This document shows, one piece after another, positions 12,818 to 26,368 of a stretch of DNA of 64,000 nt. Position 1 is the first letter of the stretch; every line of letters starts with the position of its first letter. The notes beneath the pieces were generated by a model. That model was not told the DNA's origin. It saw only the letters and a program-made list of their open reading frames with translations, and made no database searches. The DNA is taken from NCBI RefSeq assembly GCF_900090045.1, contig NC_041776.1:248001-312000 (forward strand), given 5' to 3'. The translations under genes and the position numbers were made by a program. Source of the DNA: Plasmodium malariae (Eukaryota; Apicomplexa; Aconoidasida; Haemosporida; Plasmodiidae).

Positions 12818-13264
12818 CAACATTGGTATCATGTACTTCTCCCCTTTCTAACAAATCTTCAGTTTTATAGAGGATACTGCTCAACGTGCTTAACCTACGG
12901 CTTGTTCGGAGGCTCCTTTTTCTTCTTCCAAAATGTAAAACGGGAAAGAGCAACAAAATATCAAAAAAATTGAGAAAAAATAACGAAATAAAAAAATATA
13001 TAGCATATCAATGAACATGAAGAAATGGGGAAAGAAAAAAATTTATTTAAATTATATTTTTTTTTGTACTTTTTGTCCTTTATGTCATATTTTATTTATT
13101 TTTTTTTCAATTTCCCCCCATCTGATAACGATATAGGTTGGGAACAAACTAATGAGCAAGTTGGAAATGGAGCCCTCATATTCTAACAACTTCAAATTAA
13201 ATTTCATTTGTTCTATGTTATCTGGAATTATTACCTCCCCCTTGGAGGTAGTTAGAATAAGGTA

Positions 13265-13299
<35 letters not shown>

Positions 13300-14125
13300 A
13301 TTTGCTCCTATGCGTAATTCACACACATGTATTTATGCCCATATGTACACATATGTATATGTGCATATATGCGTGTTAATGCATGAAACATACATGTTGT
13401 ATACCATGTATATATGTCCTCGAAGACCATATGTGGCATGTTCTTTCTTGTATCACTGCTTCTCGACTCATTTTTAGCAATGTTGCAAAATTACAATATT
13501 AATTATCGACGAAATAATGTTTTATCGCTTTGTAATTTTTGTAATTTTTTTAATTTTTATAGATTCCAACTACAAGAAAGAAATAAAACTCCCTTTTACT
13601 ACTACAACTCCTTCGACGTAAAATAAAAAAAAAAAAAAAAAAAAAAGGAAAAAAAAGGAAAAAAAAGGAAGAAAAAGGAAAAAAAAGGAAGAAAAAGGAA
13701 AAAAGGAAGAAAAAGGAAAAAAAAGGAAGAAAAAGGAAGAAAAAACTGCAAGCTCATAAATACACGCATGTATGAATATTCATGTATATATTTACGTGTA
13801 TATACTTGTGCACAGTTATATTACATAAACGTACAACATCTGTAGTGGCAGCAGTTCAGCACAGCTACCGCGTCAGCTACTTCTGAACAGCTACCTTCTT
13901 CACAACTTTATTATACCATTTTGTTGAAAATCATAAATGTAGGGAATAGCAAAATTGTTAAGGGAAGAAGGAGGAAGTTTTTTCAATTTGTTTAAAGGAA
14001 ACTTATATAGGTGTTCATTGGTCTGTCTTAGTATGACTATAAACGTAACAATCATTGATATGTATAAAAAATTTGTACGCATTTCAAGTGCAAAAGGTGG
14101 TAACAGTATTACTGGGAAAAACTGA
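10388..14125 (+). CDS. mitochondrial carrier family (SLC25-like) protein, 9 exons
   Basis: Exons: 10388-10409, 10981-11245, 11554-11717, 12200-12267, 12578-12661, 12863-12934, 13137-13261, 13563-13617 and 13943-14125. All introns are GT-AG, phases agree, and the product is 345 residues. The three carrier signatures appear in the right spacing: P-L-D-T-I-K at residues 31-36, P-I-D-V-V-K at 164-169 and P-L-E-V-V-R at 260-265. Each repeat is followed by its typical second half: KYGLKGLYSGFLFSS with IPATSLYF, VRKEGLSRFYRGY, and REEGGSFFNLFKGNLYR. Carriers of this family exchange metabolites, cofactors or nucleotides across the mitochondrial inner membrane through six helices. The substrate cannot be assigned; the SAM/cofactor branch is only a guess. 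The last exon lies under a misleading minus-strand open frame. Intron 3 carries a 17-bp satellite. Confidence 0.88.
11825..12085. repeat. 17-bp tandem repeat in carrier intron 3
   Basis: About fourteen copies of a T-rich unit (TTAGTTTTATTATTTTC) fill most of the intron just upstream of its polypyrimidine tract and acceptor at 12199. Confidence 0.85.
13640..13745. repeat. purine-rich AAAAAGGAAG satellite in carrier intron 8
   Basis: A pure purine run of AAAAAGGAAG/AAAAAAGGAA units lies downstream of the exon 8 donor at 13618. It is within the last intron of the carrier gene. Confidence 0.8.
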
Positions 14126-14412
14126 CTTATCTTACAAAAAAAGGGACCGAAGCACGAAAAAATAGCATATATGTATATATATATATATATATATATAACA
14201 TTTGCTTTTGAAAATGTTAAAATAATGGGCATTCCCTTGCTTTCCATAATTTTTTTTTTTTTTTTTTTATCCTTTAAACATACAACATAAACATATATAT
14301 GTAGTATTATACACTTACCAATATGTACTGTTCGGGAAAAAAAAAAAAAATACTATACTTTCATTTTTCGCTTCTTCCTATATTTCATAAAATTTTATAT
14401 ATTCAGTTAACT

Positions 14413-15000
14413 CTAATTTGTTGTTATATTCTTCAAAAAAAAAAAAGCATTAGTGTAGTAACTGCGCTGTTCGCATAATATAGCCGCGTTAAATTCTCAG
14501 TACAGTAAATACATATTTTTTTATATATTATACATATGTGTAGTGTTATATAGGCACAAATATATATATATATATATAAGTAAACATGCATATATATATA
14601 TACGTGTACGAAAAAAAATAAAAAGGAAAAGATGTAACGATAAAATAGATATGCATTTATAATAATAATATACATGATATGGGCAACTTAAGAAAAACTT
14701 AATAATTTTAAAAAACATATGTAAAAAACCTACAAATAAGTAATTATCGCATGTATCACATCCTTCGTGGGTTGTACCAATGCATACTGGCCGTTCAAGT
14801 TGCATTTTCTCCAATTCATCTGCAATACCTGAATGCATACACACATACGTTACATATATATATATGCACATACATACATACACTCGTAAATATATATACA
14901 TATATATAACCGTGTATATACTAACAATAGTGGTGTGCAAATACGCATAATTAACTAAAATGAAAGAAATTATTAAGGTGTTCTTCTTCTTTATTCCCAT
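14413..15000 (-). CDS. small secreted cysteine-containing protein, 3 exons (candidate)
   Basis: Not recognised. Exons on the minus strand are 15000-14922, 14828-14730 and 14495-14413, joined at a GTATAT donor and a GGTTTT donor with matching phases; the product is 86 residues. The N-terminus is a good signal peptide: basic MGIKKK, then the hydrophobic TLIISFILVNYAYL. The mature part is short and charged (ADELEKMQLERPV), followed by a cysteine cluster C-I-G-T-T-H-E-G-C-D-T-C-D and one more Cys in ILCEQRS. Coding character is strongest in exon 2. Exon 3 is uncertain because a T12 run lies in it and an alternative splice (ending NLTRLYYANS) is possible. It sits tail to tail with the carrier gene (288 bases apart) and 532 bases beyond the 3' end of the large LRR gene. 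Inference: an exported or secretory-pathway protein. Confidence 0.5.
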
Positions 15001-15532
15001 TACTCATTCCCCTTTCGCACTTTTTCCCTAAAAAATGCTACTTAACTATCCGTGGTTCCATAACGCGAATCTATCTTTCTATTTTAACCATTCCTATGTA
15101 ATTCTTTTTTATAATACATGTAAGCACAACAACAAAATGAAGTTATCTATTCCACCTCGCATTTTTTTTTTTTTTTCTTTTTTCTCCTGAACATACAATA
15201 ATTTATATATGCGTACTGTACAGTAATATACATCAGACGTGCACACACACATACATATAAATGCTCATACTTGCTATGTTACAATTTCTCTAAATCGTTC
15301 TGTACACACAAAAATGCCGTACATACTCAAAAGGCATACGTGTGCACATATAACACATACTTACAACACACAAAGAAACACACATATTTTTTTACATGTA
15401 CGTGTGCGAAATATTCACTTTGTTCCCCTTTTCACCTGACTTGGTCATAATTTACCAGGAACTTCTAAACACATGCGCGCAAAAAAAAAAAAAAAAAAAA
15501 AAAAAAATGTTTTTACATTTTGCAAAAGTTTC
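15001..15532. other. intergenic between two minus-strand genes
   Basis: This holds the promoter side of the small secreted gene and the 3' flank of the LRR gene. It contains CA/TA-rich stretches (15239-15400) and an A27 run near 15480-15506. No other feature was seen. Confidence 0.6.
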
Positions 15533-18500
15533 TCACAATTTTTTCATATTTCCCTTTTCACGTAAGTCGACCAAGTTGTTTTTGTATTTTTTTTCCACGT
15601 CGTTTTGAAAATTCAGCATGTTGTTTGTCATTGTGATTTGATGATTATCACTTTCTTTTTTTCTGTTTTCCCTAGGCATAAAATTAAATTGATTATTCAA
15701 CGATTCAACATATTTCACATTCATGTGCATGTCATTTAGTGTGCTTTTTCCAAGAATATTGTACATATTGTTTTCATTATTTTGCAATTTTTTCAAGTTA
15801 TTATTCCTCTGAGTGTTCAATTCAGTCGTATTGGTATTTGCTCCTATGTTCACATTTCCGTTCGCGCTGTTTACTTTTTGTCCATTACTCGACACATCAA
15901 CACCTTCCTTGTTACTTTTGCTTATGTTAATGCGGGATAACAAACTCGAGTCCAAGTTTCCCCCACTATTCGTGTTACTCTCATGGTACATATTCATCTT
16001 TTTAAAGAAATTCTCCTGATTTACTAAGGAATTATCGTATTCCAATATGTTCGCCTCACTGTTCGTAATTTTTAAGTTCGACAAGTCGTTATTTAGCATG
16101 AGTAGCTTATTTACGCTTTTTAACTCGGACGATTCAATTCCATGCATGTTGTTATGAATGTTTCTGCTGTTATTGTTACTGCTATGATTGTTACTGCTAT
16201 GATTGTTACTGCTATGATTGTTACTGCTATGATTGTTACTGCTATGATTGTTACTGCTATGATTGTTACTGCTATGATTGTTACTGCTATGATTGTTACA
16301 GCTATGATTGTTACTGCTGTTATTGTTACTGCTATGATTGTTACTGCTGTTATTGTTACTACGATGAATACTACTTCCATAACCTTTACTGCCATGATTG
16401 TTGTTGGTGCTCCTTTCTATGTTAACAGCAGCATGACTATTTATCTCTTTGGAAACTTTATTATTCATGTTATTTGTGCAATTACTGTTTTTCAAATTTT
16501 GCAGATTACTACTACTGCCGCCATTTATCATCAACTTATGGTTCGCCAGAGAATCATCGTTCATGCTGTCATTTCTTGGTACATATTTCGTTTGTGCCTG
16601 GCTATTTTTCATGTTATTATAACCTACATCAAAAATACCATTCAATGAGTTGTTTAGATGACTACCACCACTATTAGTTGAGTTCATCACACGACTGTTA
16701 CAATTTTTTCCGCCAATGTTATTATTGCTGTTACCATTGTTACTATTTCTGTTGTTGTTATTGTTAGTATTGGCATTCCCATTACCTCCAACGGTACCTG
16801 CCCCCTTTTTCCTGTTCATTTTTTTGGAGTTACGTCCAGTATTCTGATTCATAGCACTTGTACTCCTGGTATTACTATTATTATTATTATTATTTCCACT
16901 TAACACATTTGTCTTCATAGAACCATTTAAATTGTTTGTTGCATTCATTTGCTGACTACTTATTTTATTCACACTTACACCGTTATAGTTCATTTGAATT
17001 ACCGTTGAGCTATTTTTGTTATTACCATTGCTATTACTACTATAATAATTACTATTATTATTATTATTACTATTACTATTACTATTATTATTACTATTAC
17101 TATTACTATTATTATTACTATTACTATTACTATTACTATTACTATTACTATTATTATTATTATTATTATTATTACTATTACTATTACTATTACTATTACT
17201 ATTACTATTACTACTATTATTATTACTACTATTATTATGATTACTATTACTATTACTATTATTATTACCGTTCTTTCTATCAGCGCTGTCGTTTACTATA
17301 CAGCTGCTGCTCATATGGTTCGTCATCAGCAAATCTTGATGAGCCTCTATTGGGGTTAGCACCATTTTACTATTACTACGATTATTACTGATGTTGTTGC
17401 TGTTACCATTGTTGCTTCTATCATTACTACTTATGTTATTATTGCTGCTATTGTTGTTTCCACTATTTCCATTGTTATTACTACTACCACCATGTATAAT
17501 GTCCTTAGCTTCGAACAAAAAGGTGGGAGTATTTTTTGAAAAAGCGTAATCCCAGTAATTTCTTAAATCTTCATACAAACAATTTTCATCAATTTTTATG
17601 TTATCAGCACTCACATTTCCTATAGCACCCACACCTCCAACCGACCCAACATTAAAGTCATCCTTACATCTATTCAAGTTCGTTAACATGCCGTCCAACT
17701 TTTCATAGCATTTTAAAATTTTATTGTACAAGTCCGAAGGTATATACTTACACACGTGCTGATTTAATATAAGCTCTTCTAGCAATAACGACGTGTTCAA
17801 TATATCAACTTTGTACTTGTCATATGTATTTTTTAATTCATTTACTTGTCTATATTCTTCCTCTCTACTTACATTAAAATTATTTTTATCTAAGTCTTTT
17901 CTCAACACATTCGGGTTGAAGAGGGTTATATTGTTATCACTTAGAAGAGCATTGTTATTAATGCTCCTACCATTATAATTATGACTATCATTATGACTGT
18001 TTCTATTTCTGCTTTCTAAATATAAAGACAAATCGTCGTTTAAATTTTTTGGTATTGATTCGATGAGATTACTAAATTCTATTTCACTTTTACTTAGCAT
18101 CCGATCCTCATTAAGTTTCGCCTCCATTAAAATTTTCATAGAATTCTTGTTACATGCACTGTTCATGTAAATTGTTTCACCACTATTGTTTTTCATCGGA
18201 GTGGTATTTTTCGCGCCCTTACCGTTGTTCTGATTGCTATGAATGTTATTATTAAAACTGATGTTGTCTACATTTCTACTGTTCTCCTCATCTTTTATCT
18301 TCGTAGATATCATTCCACCATCGTTCTTAACTGCCTTCAAATTTATGTTTGCTCTATTCATGTTGTGAGAAGGTGTACCATCCAACAGGGAGTTGTTATA
18401 GGCAAAATGGGGGGCATTAGGATCTGCGCTAAAACTATCATTCTTGCTACTAACGCGCACATTAACGTGAGTATGTTTCTCGTTAAGGTGCCCTATGGTC

Positions 18501-21413
18501 GTGCTGGCCGTAGCTGCAGTTGCACTCGTAACGTTCGTATTCCCAGAAAAGCTTGGAAAACCAGTATTACTGTTATTACTTATATTATAAAAGCTATCAA
18601 TGCTGGTATTCAACTCGATGCTGTTGTTCCTTACCTTTATTATTTGGGATCTCACACCGGCAGAGGTGGTGCTAACTATGTCCTGCTCTACTTTAACATT
18701 CTTTCCCGCTTGACCTTCCATTCCAACACCGTTTCCACTAACATCATTTCCACTAACATCATTTCCACTAACACCGTTTCCACCTACATTTTCAAGCTCT
18801 TTCTGCGGGTGCTTCTTTCCCCTAAAGGCATCAACCAAAAGGTTATATATGCTTACCTTATTATTTCCATTTGAAACTGGAGTGCTAACACTTTTTTCCT
18901 TATCCAAATGTATGTTACTGCTCATGCTAGTAGTACTATTCACTCCTATTGCATTATTAGATGGATGCATACCATTTTCACGATTAGACTTAATACTATT
19001 AGATACGAAGTTGTTATTATTAAGGGCAAGGCCAATATTGTTTTTTCCTGCCATTTTTCCCTTTTTGGAATCATTCATAATATTGTTGAGTTCAGACCTT
19101 TTTCCAATCGAATCTACGTCGTCCATATTTAATCCATCTATGTTAATATTTAAATTTTTATATTCGTCCAAAGTGTAATACGCATTTTTCATTACATTCA
19201 ATCCATCGATCTTTGTATTATTATTACTATTACTATTACTACTATTATTATCCATCGCTACTGCGATTTTGCTCTCCTCCGCCATATCATTTCGACTAGT
19301 TGAAACTTGGCTAATATTATTGTTGTCCATATTACACAGTTTGCTAATATTTTCATTTGAAAAAGATTTCACTGATTTTATATCAAATATATCATATGCA
19401 TTGTTATTATTAATAATACCAATGTTTCCATACCCCACTTGACCCTGCCTCCTCTTCACATAACTATTACCAATAATACTATTATTAACAACAAGACCCT
19501 TCTTTTCCCCTTTGTTGTCCAAATCCTCCATATTGTTGCTATTTGTTATAAGTGCTTGGGACATAATATTTTTGGACCCTTCTGTATTCTTCTTCATGAT
19601 TTGATGTTGATAGTTATCATTCTTTGTATTCCTTTTTTTCTTGTCCTCCTCTATATTGACACTATGATTATTCACTACGTTCATTATATTTCCATTTGAT
19701 AAGTATCTATTTTCATTTTTTTTCTTATCCTTCAAATCACTTGGAATGATTGTTTTCCCCCTCCCTTTGTTTTGTGCTATATACTGCACTCCGCAAGGTA
19801 CTCCATTATACCCTTCTCGTTCATCCACCGCTTTATCCACCGCTTTATCCACCGCTTTATCCACCGCTTCATCCACCGCTTCATCCATCGCTTCATCCAC
19901 CACCTCCTCCTCGATGTCCCTCCTCCCGGTTATCACATATTTAGAATACTTTTCCCTGATGAATTGTTTAAAGAACGATTTATTTAAATCAAAACTTAGG
20001 TCCTTACCGTTTGTACCATTACTAGTATTGACCGGTTTGGCATTTATTAACAAGTCGATTATATAAGTATGCTTGTCTTGTATATACTTATTAATCTGAT
20101 TGACAGTTACACATAAGGGAAGTATAATATTTATGTCCTGTTCATATAAATATTCAAAAAAAGAATATATATTTGAAGAGGATGTTAAATATAACACTTC
20201 GGTAAAAATTGCTTTTTTATTTTTTTTCATATCTGCTTTATTTATTTCTTTTTTTTTATTATTTTCAATTATTATTTCTTTGTTACTAATTTTATAAATA
20301 TATGTTGACCATAAAATTGAAAATTGTATCATCTGTAGAGTTTCATACGATATATCATAATATTCATTAGCTAGTTTAACTTGTTCATCTGTTAAAAATG
20401 ACGAATTTAAAAAATTTTTTTTTTTTTCTTTAAAATCCTTTGGTACACTCAGAAACTCCATAATACCTAACTCAGATAATTTATTCCATATATTTAACTT
20501 TAAATTTACCATCTTTTGTCGAATTATTTCACTTTTCTGGCAAACAAGCTTCAACTCATTTGCTACATAACTACACATTAAACATATGAAGGAATCATTC
20601 CCATTTTTGTAATCACTGTCACTTATATTCTTCCGATTATCCAAACCATTATTCATGTTGTTATTATTCATGCTTTTACCACTCCAGTTTCCACTTCTAT
20701 CTCCGCTTCTACTTCTTGTCCTTCCTTTACATTCCTTTCCCCTTCTGTCTTTGATACCCCTCAACAGATTATTGTTATATAAGTAGAGAAGCCCTGGGAA
20801 GCTAAAAGGTAAAAAGGATTTATCTTTCCACAATTCCTTCATATCTAACACAGCACTACAGTCTAGGATTATGTACAAGGGCAAATTACTTACACTGTCT
20901 ACCCCATCTGTTCTATTTTCACCATTGTTCATCTCGTTCGTCAAATTGCTCATACTTCTATCTGTGCTTCTATCAATACTTCTATCCAAGTTTATGTTAT
21001 TTCCACCGATTCTTGCGCCATGAATTTCGTTGTCGTCATCGTCACTAAGTCCTTCCTTCATGTTGTTAATATTAAATTTTTCATCTTTTCTTCCACCTCC
21101 TCTTCCATGCCCTCTTCCACTTCCTATTTCACTTTCTCTTTCTTTTTCTTTTTTTTTCTTTTTTTTTTTCTTTTTATTTTTTAATTTTTTTTTATTTATA
21201 TCTATATTACTGGCCTCATCCTCGTCGTTCTTCACACCGTTGGAGGAATTTATCATTTTTTTATTTGAGTTGAACGATTTTGTAGATACTCTCTTACTGT
21301 CTTCCTTGCCTTTTTTTTTATTTTTTCTCAACTCCTTAAAAGCATTCCTGTCTTTGAAATTGCAATCAATACTTTGTTCGATCGATTCACTCTGTTCACT
21401 TTCTCCATCATCT

Positions 21414-21445
<32 letters not shown>

Positions 21446-22795
21446 TTCATCATCTTCTTCCTCCTCTTCGTCGTCCTCCTCCTCATCCTCAAAATCGTCG
21501 TCATCGTCATCTTCATCATCATCGAAGTCTTCTTCTTCATCTTCCTCGTCCTCCTCTTCGTCCATATCTTTCACATTATCGTTGTCCTTCTCCTCCTCCT
21601 CCTCCTCGTTCTGCTCCTCCACCTTTTCCCCATAGCGCTTGCCGAGAACCGCCTTGCTTTTACTATTATTATTTTTACTATTTTTTTTATTATTACTGCT
21701 ATTGTTTCCACTGTTGTTATTGCTATTACTTTTTTTATTACTTTTTCCGCCAATTGATTTACCCCCAACACTCTTAGCCCCAACACTCTTAACCCCAACA
21801 CTCTTAGCCCCAACATTCTTAGCCCCAACATTCTTACCGCCAATAGCTTTATTGCTAACATCACTGCTATCATCGGTGCTCAGGTTCACTTTAAGACTAC
21901 TACCTACGACACTAATATTGTTATTCTTGCTTTCCAAAGAACTGAAGGGTTCATCAAGATCCATATTTTTGTCATCAATATTACACTCACGAGTTTTTTC
22001 TACATCCAGTATGGACGAAGAAAATTCTTTTTTTTCATCCTTGGTTATCTTACCATTCGTACTAATTAAATTTTCTTTTTGATGAATAAACATGTACACG
22101 TGCATAATTGGTGTATTCCGAATAGTAGCATTTAAACATTTATAAGGACAACATCTTTTATCACTTTTTAAAGCAGAACAAATAATTAAATTACTTTTAT
22201 ACCCTCTTTTTTTTTTTGCAAATTCTTCTACTTCTTTTAGAATTTCTTTTGGATTTTGAATACAATTATATTCTAATCTAATCCAAACAGGTATTTGTGT
22301 ATGTTTGTAAGAACTTTGGTATTTATCATATCTTGGATATACATAATTACTATCTTTTTTAGCTTGAACAAAACTTAATAATAATTCTTTACACGTATTA
22401 TCTTGTACATAATTATGTGATAGATGTAATTCTTCCATAGGTATTTTTTGTATATACACTAATTGTTTTATTAATGATACACCATCATCTTTTATATTAT
22501 TTTTATATAATTTTAATATATTTACTCCTATGTTTTCATTATAATTTAAAATATATTTCAGTAGAGTTTTTAGCCCTACACATGTAATATAATTTTCACT
22601 TAAATCAATATTTAGACAATAAAAATTATTATATACAATTTTTATAATTTTTTTTAATACTTTTACTAACTCCACTATATGACTGTCATGTAACGACTTA
22701 TTATTCAATGATATATCCAAGTACCGTAATAACTTCTTACCCTTGTTGTTTTTAAAGGTAAGCTTTTTGCTTTCCCGGATGTACACCTCCATCAT
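15533..22795 (-). CDS. giant leucine-rich-repeat protein with a second globular core
   Basis: One exon encodes 2420 residues from the Met at 22795. Residues about 22-145 are leucine-rich repeats of the ribonuclease-inhibitor type: LDISLNNKSLHD, LNIDLSENYITCVGL, ILKLYKNNIKDDGV and LHLSHNYVQDNTC recur at about 28-residue spacing. A conserved Cys-containing stretch follows (ICSALKSDKRCCPYKC, about 205-220). Residues about 395-465 are a Glu/Asp run. A second ordered core runs from about 636 (LYIILDCSAVLDMKELW) through FICLMCSYVANELKLVC to about 918 (SNIYSFFEYLYEQDINIILP). Its hydrophobic strand plus Asp start resembles a PIN or STAS fold, which I cannot decide between. Residues 930-2420 are mostly Asn/Ser low complexity with short conserved islands, such as about 1640-1730 (LLEELILNQHVCKYIPSDLYNKI), and a pentapeptide NHSSN array at 2140-2212. 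Function unknown; the LRRs suggest a protein-binding scaffold. Confidence 0.85.
16160..16365 (-). repeat. 15-bp in-frame minisatellite (SSNNH)
   Basis: About thirteen near-identical 15-base units (+ strand GATTGTTACTGCTAT) encode Ser-Ser-Asn-Asn-His. The high identity between copies suggests recent expansion. The opposite strand is open through it (V-T-A-M-I), an artefact of the triplet-multiple unit. Confidence 0.9.
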
Positions 22796-23016
22796 TACCT
22801 CCTATACTCACTACTCCTGCCCGTGTTCCTTCCTCTCTATGTACTCCCACTCTTTTCCTGTTACTGATACGTGTGCCTTTACGTGTTATGCGTTATGCGT
22901 TACGCGTTACGAGGTATACGTTATATCTTATATATTATTGTTACTCCGCTATTTTATTTTTTTTATCCTTTATAATTTTTTTTTTTAAAAAAAAAAAGAA
23001 AAAAAAAAATATAGTT

Positions 23017-23079
<63 letters not shown>

Positions 23080-23679
23080 CATGCGTTCATAAAAGTATAT
23101 GCTGCTCAAAATATCTGGCGTCATATATTTTCTTACTTAAAAACTTTTCTTCCCTTAGCTTTTATTTTTTTTTATTTTTATTTTTTTTTATTTTATTTTT
23201 TTATTTTGGCGTTCATATATTTTTGTTGCTTCTTATTTTATTTTATTTTATTTTTTAAAAAAAAAAGCCAAAAAAACTATATGAGGTTGGAGGGGAAAAA
23301 AAAAAAAAAAAAATTAATTAAAAAGGTACTTCATAAACATACATGTGTAAATACATATACATACATACTTACGTAAATATATATATATTTTAATACATAG
23401 GTATATTTTTAATGCATATTCACATATACATATGTATATGCATATTCATATAAACATACTCCATATACATATATATGAACATATTTTGATGCCTACTCAA
23501 TGTAGTATATGCGACTACATAGTACTGTGTAGCGCGATAGTATGTATTATTTTTTTCTTTCTATTCCTTTCAAAAAGTACCCTATAAGGCTCCCTCTTAC
23601 TCTTTAATAACAGTAACAAGAACATGATTCATATAAAAATAATAATATATATAATAGTACATACATATAATAATATTTT

Positions 23680-23812
23680 CACATAACAATACGTACAGTA
23701 ATATATGCACATAACAATACGTACAGTAATATATGCACATAACAATACGCACAGTAATATATGCACATAACAGTACGTACAGTAATATATGCACACAACA
23801 ATACGTACAGTT
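23680..23812. repeat. 28-bp tandem repeat, about 4.7 units
   Basis: Head-to-tail units start CACATAACAATACGTACAGT, with single-base differences between copies (GTAC to GCAC, and CAATAC to CAGTAC). Confidence 0.9.
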
Positions 23813-24137
23813 ACACATACAGTAATATTATCTCAAAATATTTGCTTTCTTCATAACTTTCATGGGGATTATTTATTTTTATGTATATGGGCGGGAGGAG
23901 GAAAAAAAAATAAAAAAAAAAGGTGAGAGTGAAAAGGACGAACGTGAAATGAAACAGTGAAATACAATTCAAATGAGAAGAGCAAAATTTTGATAAGGGA
24001 AAAAAAAATTGAAAAAATTAGCTAAATTTTTTTATTATATATTTATATACAGTAAATATGTGTATACTTGCGTAAATTACAAGAGGGTGGAATTTAAACA
24101 TGTAAATTGCGTTTACGTATATGTACATATACATATG

Positions 24138-24182
<45 letters not shown>

Positions 24183-24529
24183 GCTCATATACATAATACG
24201 TATGTAAATGAATATGTGCATAAGTACATAAGCATAATTATATACACGTATATTCATATACATACCCACACATACTTGGCAAGTTCATGCGCATTTAAAC
24301 TGTTTCAGTCAAAAAACCTTAAGCAAACGAATTAATTATTGAAAAATATGATGAATTTGTAATGAATGAGTTTACCATTATTCACATGTACTGTTAATAA
24401 GTTAACAATAAAAATTAAATCAAAAGGGATACATGTATACATAAGCATTATATACTTACATATACATAATATATATATATATAATATTTACATAAATATG
24501 TATGTTCGTAAATATGTACATATACATAT

Positions 24530-24564
<35 letters not shown>

Positions 24565-24778
24565 CAAACGTACGAATAATTTTTATAAATTTTTGATGGT
24601 CCCAAAATCGTTCACGTAAGGAGTAATATTTACTCTGTAAAGCTCATGCTTTGAAGAAGGCAAAAATAATTAGATTTAAAAATATATGGTACAAGAATAA
24701 AAACAATACGTATAAAATTTATAATATTATACAAAGGAATAAGGAATAAACGCGTTATGCATATAATACGAATATACG

Positions 24779-24825
<47 letters not shown>

Positions 24826-25135
24826 ACGTTCATATTATGTCATATATATAACACTTCATATACAAAATTTTTTTTAAAATTTATACTATATCGCTGTTTA
24901 AATATTCTGCTGCATATTATTTGGCATAGTACGGTATGTGAACGAATGAAAAATATTTGTACTTTTTTTTATTATTTAATCAATTTTTTTCCTGCGCATA
25001 GCAGTAATAAACATTCTTTTTGCAATATATAAATGGTATACATTTAATACATAAATATATATATATGTACATATATACATATGTATTATAAAGTAAAAAT
25101 TGTATAAAATGTATGTAAACATAAATTGTACTTAC

Positions 25136-25171
<36 letters not shown>

Positions 25172-26368
25172 TTGCATTTATACATATATATATTAATACA
25201 TAAATCACAAACGGATTACTATTTTTAGAAAAATAAATCCATCAAAAAAAAAAAATAAACGTAAATTAAATAAATTTTGAACGTTTTTATTTTGTTTAGA
25301 GTATTTATGTATTTATGTATGTATATATATATGTATGTATATATATATGTATGTATGTATATATGTATGTATGTATTTATGTATGTATGTATATATATGT
25401 ATATATTTTTATATATGTTCAAAACGTGCAATTATTTTTTGAAAAGCTATACATGAGATATTGTTCGCTTTGCGGTTAATATATATATTTTTTGATTCTA
25501 TATATATATAAAGTACATTTATATATACATATTCATATATATATATTATTATTAAAAAAAAAATAGATATAAAGGAACCATATTCATGTAAAACGAAATT
25601 CTTTTATTTTATTCTTTTTTCATTTGGACAAAATTGTACCATATTATTTTATATTCATAATTTAAGCAGCATAATTTCACAAATTTTGTATTTAAAAAAA
25701 AAGGTAGAAAAATGATAAAAATAATTACATGATTATTATATGTATGTACGAAGTGCGAATTGCTGCTATATTTTGATGTACAATAAAATATTAGCGTATA
25801 TTATAATAGCACGCATATAATATACATATATATATACATATATATATATATTGATATGTGTATAAACATATGCGTAAAAATGATTATGCCATTTTCCAAC
25901 TTTCAAAAAAAAGAATATAAAACAAATCTCTTTGATTCATATTTTGTTAAGCTGTTTTTTTGTTAGAAAAATATTTTATATTTTTTGTAAATTTTTGCTA
26001 TTTTATTTTTACTTCGTTATTTTTGCGCCTTCAAAATGGGACGTATATTATTTTTGCTTCAATTTTGCTTCATTTTTGTGTAAGTTTTATAAACTGTTCT
26101 GATTTAATATGTTTTGATTTAACCGGTTTAATTTGCTTATTTTCCTTTATTCTCATAACTGACCCTTTTTACTCTTTTTACATTCGTTAATCAGAACGAT
26201 GAAAATTGGTTAAACCTGTATTTTATTTATTTATTTTTTTTTTTATTTTTTTTTTTCCATGATCCGAATATGCACAGTTCAGGTAATTTTGCAAAATTAG
26301 CTGTAATTAAATGTGTTATTTTGCGTAAGGTTAAAAATTTTTATAAACAGTCATCTCTTTTTTCGTAT

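Noticed and set aside
13900..14247. Minus-strand frame of 115 residues
   Set aside because: The + strand of the same DNA completes the sixth helix of the mitochondrial carrier with correct splice phase and family motifs. The minus frame contains a TA-repeat Ile-Tyr run.
16142..17391. Long + strand frames opposite the LRR gene, including a poly-Tyr frame
   Set aside because: They result from triplet-multiple Asn/Ser/His repeats that lack stops on the other strand. The minus frame has conserved ordered domains.
18239..18874. + strand frame of 211 residues opposite the LRR gene
   Set aside because: It is a shadow frame with no start context or family features, lying within a much longer minus-strand coding frame.
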